DNA of 64,000 nt from Trichobilharzia szidati (Eukaryota > Platyhelminthes > Trematoda > Strigeidida > Schistosomatidae). Positions 56,808 through 64,000 of the stretch are shown here, one piece after another. The stretch lies in contig OX235273.1 in the NCBI GenBank assembly GCA_944472155.2, forward strand, positions 86,856,793 through 86,920,792, written 5' to 3'. The notes beneath the pieces were generated by a model. The model ran no database searches. It saw only the letters and a program-made list of their open reading frames with translations, and had not been told where the DNA came from. Position numbers and translations under genes: made by a program. Position 1 is the first letter of the stretch. Every line of letters starts with the position of its first letter.

Positions 56808-57000
56808 TCCTTGTCAGCCATGCATATGACTTGGGTTTGGTCTGCAGTCAACGTACTCCTAAAATTCGTGTAGTTTAAAAGCCGGAAAAATGGAAGGATG
56901 TGCATGAGACCAGCAAACACACCCGTAAAAATAGCACCATCGCTACCGAAAATTGGAAAATTGAAGCTCTATGTTTCACTGGGAGCACAAAGGAGTTATA
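56808..57000 (+). repeat. Family A SINE, plus copy, degraded
   Basis: Head remnant TTGTCAGCCATGCATATGAC, GGTTTGGTCTGC (B-box relic), body GGAAGGATGTGCATGAG, tail TTGAAGCTCTATGTTTCAC. With 56605-56795 it forms an inverted pair. Confidence 0.65.
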
Positions 57001-57424
57001 CGTATATACATAATCAATAAAATAGAACGTTTTTAACTTGGCACCACAGTGAAGTTTACCCCATGTTAGGTGATTAGAAAATGGGAATCAATAAGCAACT
57101 CAAAATGTAATTCCACTGGTCTGCATGTACAAGGCTTATCTGCATCTTTTTAGTAACGAATATCACACGTGGATATCATCTGAAATATTGACCTTTGCAG
57201 CCATTTTAACACTCAATTAACAGTTTGTTATGTTCTAACATAGATGACAGTTTGATAATGTTTTTTTTTCAGACTCCTAAAGAACAGGAATTTCCTGTTA
57301 ATCGTATTATAGCTAAATTGTATTTCTATCATGGTTACTTGCGAAGGTGATTTCACTTTAAGTCTAAGCTTAGGATAATGAATTTATGTTCCACTGGGGA
57401 ATCAGTCAAGTCAAGTTACTCAGC

Positions 57425-57560
57425 AGCCAATAGCAATTTCGTTCAGTTGACCATGAGCTACGCCTATTTTGGCGTAGACATGTAACGGGATTCGAATCCC
57501 TAACTCACTAGACCAGTAAGCCATAGCTTCATTGGCGAATAGATCTGTCACCTTTAATCT
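57425..57560 (-). repeat. tRNA-like repeat of another type
   Basis: The minus strand has TGGCTTACTGGTCTAGTGAG and GGGATTCGAATCCC, a good A-box and B-box pair about 30 bases apart. The rest of a tRNA fold is not seen. It may relate to 63225-63420. Single copy here, so the family is not established. Confidence 0.45.
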
Positions 57561-57900
57561 AAACTACTTTTCACCTATGATATATATAGATAAAAAGAAA
57601 CGGAAAAAATATTTTATACTATCATCAACGATTGCTTAATCATTAACTGATTTATATGCATGAATGCGTGACAAAAAAAAAACAGCACGTTCTCTTTCTC
57701 CTTCTCCTTCTTCCTGTTCTTTCAATTTAATTCAAGTGAAGTCATCATTTTTTAAGGCAGAGATAACTATTATTCTTGAGGTTGTTTTCACTTTCGTTTT
57801 CTTTTCAACTTGATTAGTGTTATTTTGTATTTTCTAAAAAAAAAACATTTTTATTTATTTGCTTCACAAAACGTGTCCATCCAACCATACACATGCATCA

Positions 57901-57914
57901 TATATATATATATA
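57901..57914. repeat. Short TA repeat
   Basis: TA run followed by CATACG; nothing else nearby. Confidence 0.8.
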
Positions 57915-58964
57915 CATACGTATACTGGTTTATGTTCACAGCTTCAGTCATTCATTTATTTGTTTTGTTTTTTCCCACTGTTGCATCATTTCCACTGGAT
58001 TGTCATTTATTTAGTTGTTTTTTTCTTTTCTAAATGAAGCAAATATAATATGCATTTTGTTCTGTGATTGCTTGTCTGTGTTGGCCTGTTCGTTTTACAC
58101 TTACTTTTGCATTCGTCCATGTAATGATAATAATGCTATGATAATAGTAATAATAATAATCCCATAATGATTCATTTATTGCTTGTCGCTTGCCGAATAT
58201 TTTTTTCTCTTTTTCTCTTTCTCTTTTTATTTTCTGTTTGCACAATGTGAATGTCACAATCATCATATATCTCATGTTAAAATCATTCCATCTAATGTAA
58301 CGATCTCACATACAATAACAACAACAACAACAAAAATATCAATTTCTTTGGCTGTCACCACAACCATTCATCATGTGATATTGATGATGTGTGCGCGTAC
58401 CAATACGCACACTGTGCGCTATGCTTCTATCATCCATCCTCTTGTGTACAAATATCCGTCGTGTCTACTACTGCTACGATAACTGGATTTCATCACCACT
58501 GATATTGACCAACTCCTCCTCCTCCTCACGATGTTATGCGAAATTTAATCTTTGATTTATGTTTAAACTCCCTCCTAGAAAGCCTAGGTTCTTCAAAAGG
58601 TAATGAAAGTGATGTTTCCTTGTATATATGTATGTGTGTAATTTAATTGTATTTTCATATATATATGTGTATATATTATTTTATCATTGAATGTGCTTGC
58701 AGTTTGTTTTGCATTATACATCTGAATTGGCTTTGATTGAATAAATTATTGTTTTTATGTAAGGCTTTCGCTATTTGTTTGTTTGTTTTGATTCTTTTTT
58801 TTATTTAAAATAGTTGATTGCTTCACCTGTTTTTAGTTTGCCTCGTGATATTTCTTCTCTGAGGTTGAGTAGATTAATTAATTCTACGAATTTCTATGAA
58901 GTAACTGAGCTTCTGTTCACCTAGTTCAAATTTTCATTGATTCATTCTCTTATTTTCAAGTATT

Positions 58965-59250
58965 GATTTTTGTAGGGATTTAGTTTGATTGGTTCGACGA
59001 TTTCATCATGAGCTGACATCAGTTAGAGAACCATTGCAAAACCTTTGAGTATTGGACAGCTGTTTCATCCTAGTTTGGGACTTTTCATCAGTATGCATCC
59101 GTCGGGGTTCTAATCCCAGGACCTTCTGAGACCATTAAGGCACTGTGACCTGATCCAATGGCCCATGAGCTAGCCTTGTAACCAGAAGGTTTCCCAATGG
59201 TTCTCTAACTGATGTCTGCTGCTGATGAAATCCTCTAACCTCTCCTTTAT
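58965..59250. repeat. Family B fold-back copy
   Basis: Left arm GATTGGTTCGACGATTTCAT..GACATCAGTTAGAGAACC; right arm GGTTCTCTAACTGATGTCTG..GATGAAATCCTC. The centre has the minus hammerhead segment (CAGCTGTTTCATCC) and tRNA-like remnants in both directions. Confidence 0.75.
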
Positions 59251-59807
59251 TCCTGACAATTCCTTGTACTAGTTTTTATTTCTAGAATGAATAATAATGT
59301 AGTCTATAAACACTCGTCTAAAAACAATTTGCCACTTAAATTTTGATAGGTCTGTTTATGTCATTGGGTTTATTTATGTTTCATAATCGTTATTGAGATT
59401 ATTCGACATAGAATCAGTTTAAATGAATGGCCATGTTTTCAAATGTTATTTCATTCGCCACATTCAATGGGCTTTCTCGATGTTGAATTTCAATGTCTGA
59501 TAGAGAAAAATAATCATTTGAAATTCCATGATTTAATATATGAATATGTTGATTGGAACAGAAAAAATGTTTGAATTCTTTAATGTCAACTGGATTGTAT
59601 ACATAATTCTTCAATGCTTTAAGCTTGCACTTCCTAGTATCAAAATGACCGACATTATTTGAATTGGAAGTGATAATGAAGTGTAACAGTTCAAGTCCCT
59701 TGGAGACTATACGTTTTTTCTAGGTAACTGGTGAGTGGTTTATCAGTGTTTCCTACTAGCTGTCTTCATGTATTCATGATATGGAACTCAGTGATTATTG
59801 ACCATAT

Positions 59808-59992
59808 ATATATACCCTTGCGTTCCAAGTGGGACATAGGGCTTCAAACTTGAGCTAGCCACACACCCAACCTTTCCTCTTTACCGTCCTTACTACACGC
59901 TGAAGCAATTTCAGGAGCGTGTCAACGTGATGTTGAACCCAGACCACGTCCGTGATAGGTGACTATTCTACCACTGAACCACCGACGCACAC
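59808..59992 (-). repeat. Family A SINE, minus copy
   Basis: GCGTTCCAAGTGGGACATAG, body CACACCCAACCTTTCC, head ending CCACCGACGCACAC. The middle is shortened compared with 5120-5349. Confidence 0.75.
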
Positions 59993-60389
59993 CTGGAGAC
60001 TTTTCAAAATATTTTATCTTTTTTAAAGACTGTACTTATACATAGTTTCTTTTTCATATTTTAATCATATGTTTCGGTTAATTTAACTCGTCTGTATTCT
60101 TCACATCTTTATTTTGAAGTTCTCTTCAATTGACGGCATTAATCACAATAACTGTGGAAGTTTTGTCTTTGGACGATTCAATAGAAACTTGAAATCATTA
60201 TAAATCTGCTGGACGTTAATTACAAAACTATTTTATCGCTTCATTTTATTATCTTTCATGCATTTAACTTTTAGGTAACATCCTCAATGTTGATATCCAT
60301 AGTTATTTTAGAAGCTAAAAGTTTGTAATGGATAATAGTAACTTTAGGGCGATCAACAAACAATGTCTTTTGTGAATATTTATCCTCAC

Positions 60390-60835
60390 TCCGGACTAGG
60401 TGGACCCCGCTGGTCATGACTTCTCATTAGAAATACAGGCAATTTCGTCCCGCAGCCAGTGATTAGCGAGCATCAGATTAACTTTCATTAGTCAGTTTGT
60501 GGGGATTCCACTCGTTTCAAGTTTGGCCATGGATTAGTATTGGTTAGAGAATCACTGAAAACCAGGGAGTACCAGAGAGCTGTTTCGTCATGGTTTTGGA
60601 TTCATCGACTGTACTCACCCACTGTGGTTCGTACCCACAGGGCCACTGATTTGAGTCTTAACGACTGAATGGTCTACGACCTTGCCTTGTAACCGGAAGT
60701 TCCAGGGTTGATGAGTACCAAACTAGGACGAAAGAGGCGGCCGGTACTCCTCGGTTTCCAGTGGTTCTGTAGCTGATATCAATCCACAACTAAATTTAAA
60801 ACAAATCGAATCCTTCGAAATAAACTCACGAAAGA
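60390..60835. repeat. Family B fold-back copy with unit edge
   Basis: Minus head (GTCATGACTTCTCATTAGAA), unit edge (GATTAACTTTCATTAGTCAG), then minus end (GGATTAGTATTGGTTAGAG) and minus hammerhead segment at 60580. Next comes a plus part with A box AACGACTGAATGGTCTACG and GACGAAAGAGGCGGCC. The right arm is GGTTCTGTAGCTGATATC. Confidence 0.72.
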
Positions 60836-61266
60836 CAATAGTAATGACAAATTCTTCATGATCAAATTATAAATTGCTCTTTTTCCACATGACTCGTAAT
60901 AAACTGGAACTGTTTTTTTTAAGATTGTAATTTCCTGATGTGATTACTTGCAATCTAATGCTTCTAAGCCCAGTAATTTTATTGTAGAATGATTCTCCAT
61001 TGACATCAAAAGTAAACATCCTAAATGGCTTAGTGGTTCAGTTAGTCACTTGTCATTAATATTGTTGTGATCCATTTTTTCAGATTGTGCTTTACGCACA
61101 TTATAAATTCATGCGTAGATTTTAATTTAATTCATACATGTATGGGGATATTCTAATGAGAAAAAAATATCTCGTTATGTATACTGTCAAATTATTATCA
61201 TTGTTTTTGTGTAAGTTAGTAGGTATAGTGGAACCTACATGTTCACATAACTGGATGCATCATAAT

Positions 61267-61269
<3 letters not shown>

Positions 61270-61314
<45 letters not shown>
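61270..61314. repeat. Long TA microsatellite just upstream of exon g
   Basis: About 22 TA units ending 55 bases before the exon's first base. Its length is likely variable and it lies near the branch-point area of the acceptor. Confidence 0.97.
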
Positions 61315-61317
<3 letters not shown>

Positions 61318-61368
61318 ATCAGTACATATATCAAATTTTCATTCATTCGTTATTCTTTCAATTAATAG

Positions 61369-61495
61369 CTGATCCACCCCGTAAAAGGATAGACAGTTTA
61401 AAGCTCACATTGAACGGTTCATCGCGCTTATCCCTTGGCAATTTAAGTGAAGGTTCTCCATTATCTGGTCGCCGAGGTTTAGCTGTACAAAAGTT
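61369..61495 (+). CDS. BRSK/SAD-1 kinase, exon g (start of Ser/Pro/Arg-rich linker)
   Basis: Two bases complete a Pro codon. The exon reads DPPRKRIDSLKLTLNGSSRL, then SLGNLSEGSPLSGRRGLAVQ and K, ending with two bases (TT) of a split codon. DPPRKR.DS is conserved in BRSK/SAD just after the UBA-like part. The rest is the fast-evolving linker before the C-terminal KA1-like region, which is not in this window. Acceptor AATTAATAG, donor GTAAGTAT. Confidence 0.93.
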
Positions 61496-62709
61496 GTAAG
61501 TATCAATAATATTATTGTAGATTTAATTAAATTATTTTCTATTTTTTTGTTCTATTGTTCCTTTATAATATTGCATCTTTTTGTTTGAAATACCTGTTGT
61601 ACAAAAAGTAACGAGTGTTTAAGGATGAAGTTATTATGTTTTGAATTTATAACCTTTAATTCTCAATATTACTGCGATTTTTCCATTAAAAAAAGTGTCG
61701 AGAATTCATGAAAAGTGGCGCTGTTATTTAAATGGATTACTAAACCTTTTTAAGAAATACTGTCTAAAGTTTTTCGCCGGGTTTTTTGTTTTTTCAAGCC
61801 TTATTGCGTTAAAACAACAATTAGTGTTTTAAAGAGTTCACTTTTCTCTAGGGAATTCGAGGAAATTGTATATGATGTTGACTTCCTGTTTCTAATCTTT
61901 ATGAACATTGTAGTTTGTTATTTATTTCATTACATCACTGGAGGGTTTCTTGTGTGTTCAGTAGATTAGCGAGATAGAACCACCATCTGCATATGTTGTC
62001 TTTAGTATGTAATTTTCTTTACTCCCAACTTGATGGTTCTCACCAGTTACAAATTCACATTAGAAACTTAGGGAATCTGTCTTTAGTATGTTGATAATTA
62101 GATCAAGCACATATCTATGGGTGTGTGTTTTGCCAGTAAGTCTCCAAACGCAGTAATTCTCTGACCATCTACTTCTAGCTGTTTTTCATTACTCTTAACC
62201 TGTCGTAATGAAACATACACAGAGAAATTCATAAAACGCATACAAATATTGTTTCTAATTAATGTGTGGGTTAATTTTTCATCAACTTATTTTTCGTTCC
62301 TTTTTTTTCCCGTGAAGATGAATTGATAACTTCATTTATCCATTTTTAAAATAAATTTATTATGCACACGTTAAATCAGACCATTTAGGTGTATCGTTTT
62401 TGGTTGCTAAAATGTCTAGACGTTTCACTTTCCCTTCCTCTTCTTCTTTCTTTATTCCTACACGGCATAATATTACTACAGTGTATTCGTCAGTTAACTG
62501 TGTATTTTAATTATAATAATAATAATAATAATATTCACTATTGATTCTGTGGTTTTTTGTTCGTTTTCTCGTTGTTTCTTCTTCTTTTTGAAAATTTTAG
62601 TAATAACAATAATAACATCAGTTTTGTATACTGTATGTCAATTTTATAATTATCCACTTATAAAGATCTTTGTGTATATATGCAAAGAGTGGTGAATTTT
62701 ACCTGGATT

Positions 62710-62714
<5 letters not shown>

Positions 62715-62748
<34 letters not shown>
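62715..62748. repeat. TA microsatellite
   Basis: About 17 AT units followed by GTATATAA. Confidence 0.95.
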
Positions 62749-62755
<7 letters not shown>

Positions 62756-63224
62756 ACACTCTTAAAAGTGCTACCTTTTCCTGTCTAGAAGTCAGATATC
62801 TTAACTTCCCTTCATTTTCTGTTCATTTCCATTCCTTTTTTTGTAAGGCATTATCTATCTGTCTATCCTGTAGCATTAGTGTTTCATGACTAAACTATTG
62901 CAGTACAATCAATCAATAATTTGTGCAGGTTTTACTTTTATTTCCCAGCTTCTTTTTGTGTTTATATTATATTTTTCATATACTCCGCTGTAATGCTTAC
63001 ATATATATAATATGAAGAGGTGAACTAAGGATTTTTCTATGTTCATAACGAAAATATTGTAATCCATCTGTAATATTCAAAACTATGGTCCACTAATTAT
63101 GTTGTTGTTGTTGTTTTTGTCTTAATTACCTAGAATTATGATCTTTTCACTTATAATCTCTGTCGGCAAGTATGCGTTGCTTATTATTTTTATTATTATC
63201 ATCAATGAATGCCTACTGCCATAT

Positions 63225-63420
63225 GAAAATATGGCTCATTGGTTTCAGCACTTGATTTTCAGTTACTGGGTCCAGGATTCGAACCCTGCTCCACTTACAT
63301 CAGCCTTAGTTACTAGGTATTATCATTAGTTTTCATATATAATAAGTGTGACGCATAACCTCGTACATGTAAAGTGCGTTCTGGGTAATTGAGATCTAGG
63401 TAACTATAGTCTGCTAACAA
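63225..63420 (+). repeat. tRNA-like repeat (family D), possible relative at 1120-1265
   Basis: A box ATGGCTCATTGGTTTCAGC and B box GGATTCGAACCC. Downstream AATAAGTGTGACGCATAACC resembles AATAAGTGTGGCGTATAGTC at 1232-1251, where the upstream also has GGTTCACTGGTCTTAGC. Two diverged copies of one more tRNA-derived family. Confidence 0.55.
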
Positions 63421-63544
63421 TAATCTGTTATCCCTAGCAATCGAATATATATCATGCGAAATGTAACTCTTAAAACAAGCTTACTCTTATTACTATATAG
63501 TGTTCATCATTCCATTAAGGTAAAAATCTTAGTACAAGAATAGA

Positions 63545-64000
63545 ACTTGTGCACTGTGGCAGGGTATAATTCTATTATGGGTAAAATTTATTTTGATAAA
63601 GTTTCACAGTGTTGTACAGTAATATTTACTGATGACGTTTCGAGCACAATTTATTGCTCATAATCATATCAAGACACTACTCACACAACTTTCTAACTTC
63701 TTTTATATAATTCCATTATTTTTCATCGCTTGACTTGATTGGTAGTAGTATTTTCTATATTTCTGGTATTAGCGATGAGTTATTCCTGTTGCACGTGTTG
63801 GGTGTAGACTCGATGAACAAGAATTCAGCAATCAACCTCTCTCTTCACCTACGTATATTACTTCTTAGAATTTTAACCCTTTCCCACCCTATTGTGTGTT
63901 AATGTACGCAGTGCAATCGCTGAGCTTTTTTTCTAAATTACTTATCTTCTTGGGGTCAACCATCCTTACCTTAGCTAGATTCTTATGTTCCGACAATCTG
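63545..64000 (-). mobile_element. Penelope-like element entering from the right edge
   Basis: The terminal block is GTGCACTGTGGCAGGGTATA with the hairpin GAGCACAATTTATTGCTC at 63637-63660. Then the minus strand carries C-terminal coding with RLSEHKNLAKVRMVDPKKI near the window edge. That is the EHK part of the GIY-YIG endonuclease, in the same arrangement as 10205-10720. Several stops appear between 63760 and 63900. The rest of the element lies outside. Confidence 0.75.

Larger units (their letters stand above)
46533..61368 (+). other. Intron 6 of the visible gene part (14,836 bp)
   Basis: GTAAGTTG donor, AATTAATAG acceptor 55 bases after a long TA repeat. Repeats are listed separately. I recognise nothing in about 46540-46955, 47405-47945, 50530-51020, 52120-53300, 53790-54260, 55390-56430, 57000-57410, 57570-58960, 59250-59800, 60000-60385 and 60840-61260, apart from short TA, CT or CAA runs. 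Confidence 0.88.
61496..64000 (+). other. Intron 7 (5' part; continues past the window)
   Basis: GTAAGTAT donor. It holds a TA microsatellite, a tRNA-like repeat and a PLE end. I recognise nothing in about 61510-62700 and 62760-63220. No further kinase exon was seen before base 64000. Confidence 0.8.

Noticed and set aside
57271..57300. Possible exon after TTTTTTTTTCAG at 57272 (ACTCCTAAAGAACAGG...)
   Set aside because: Exon f ends in phase 1 with C. Joining gives CAC, TCC, TAA, an immediate stop, and exon f joins exon g perfectly with conserved BRSK sequence.
58183..58482. 99-codon plus-strand ORF rich in Thr/His
   Set aside because: Low-complexity (TTTCTCTT and ACAACA runs), no splice signals fitting the kinase frame and no family resemblance.
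1..64000. CRISPR array, bacterial operon or prophage content
   Set aside because: The repeats are dispersed and retroelement-like, coding is in short exons with GT-AG introns, and no array of equal repeats and spacers exists.

Overview
ORGANISM AND OVERALL NATURE. AT-rich animal DNA with widely spaced small exons and long introns full of degraded retroelements. Hammerhead-bearing tRNA-like repeats (Smalpha-type), Perere/Penelope-like elements and RTE/CR1-type LINE fragments together point to a blood fluke (genus Schistosoma or a close relative). The species cannot be fixed from this window.

THE ONE GENE. The window lies inside a single plus-strand gene for a BRSK/SAD-1 family serine/threonine kinase. 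Seven exons were located by matching the conserved family sequence. They total 678 coding bases, about 1% of the window: 7050-7083, 9942-10010, 18762-18908, 22482-22516, 39975-40139, 46432-46532 and 61369-61495. All have AG acceptors and GTAAG donors, and the phases chain without a break. They encode the end of the activation segment (P+1 loop), the rest of the kinase C-lobe, the UBA-like region and the start of the linker. The exons for the ATP-binding lobe, catalytic loop and LKB1-target threonine lie upstream of base 1. The C-terminal exons lie beyond base 64000. No other host gene was recognised on either strand.

REPEAT LAYOUT. The introns hold: (A) a tRNA-derived SINE beginning GTGCGTC whose 3' tail resembles the 3' end of the RTE-type LINEs here; (B) a second tRNA-derived repeat of about 412 bp with a hammerhead-ribozyme-like core just after its B box, often in fold-back pairs; (C) a third tRNA-derived repeat with a unit of about 340 bp; (E) a fourth, seen as an inverted pair flanked by one 16-bp target-site duplication; fragments of Penelope-like elements (PLEs, with reverse transcriptase and GIY-YIG endonuclease remnants); fragments of two non-LTR LINE families; an unclassified repeat of about 270 bp in three copies; and several TA microsatellites. 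Intron 4 (17.5 kb) and intron 6 (14.8 kb) carry most of them.

HOW THE PARTS RELATE. The LINE/SINE tail similarity suggests the LINE machinery moved family A. Hammerhead-like motifs occur both in PLE ends and in family B, which suggests shared, retrozyme-like biology. All transposon reading frames seen are broken or truncated. The inverted pairs should make long hairpins in the kinase pre-mRNA.
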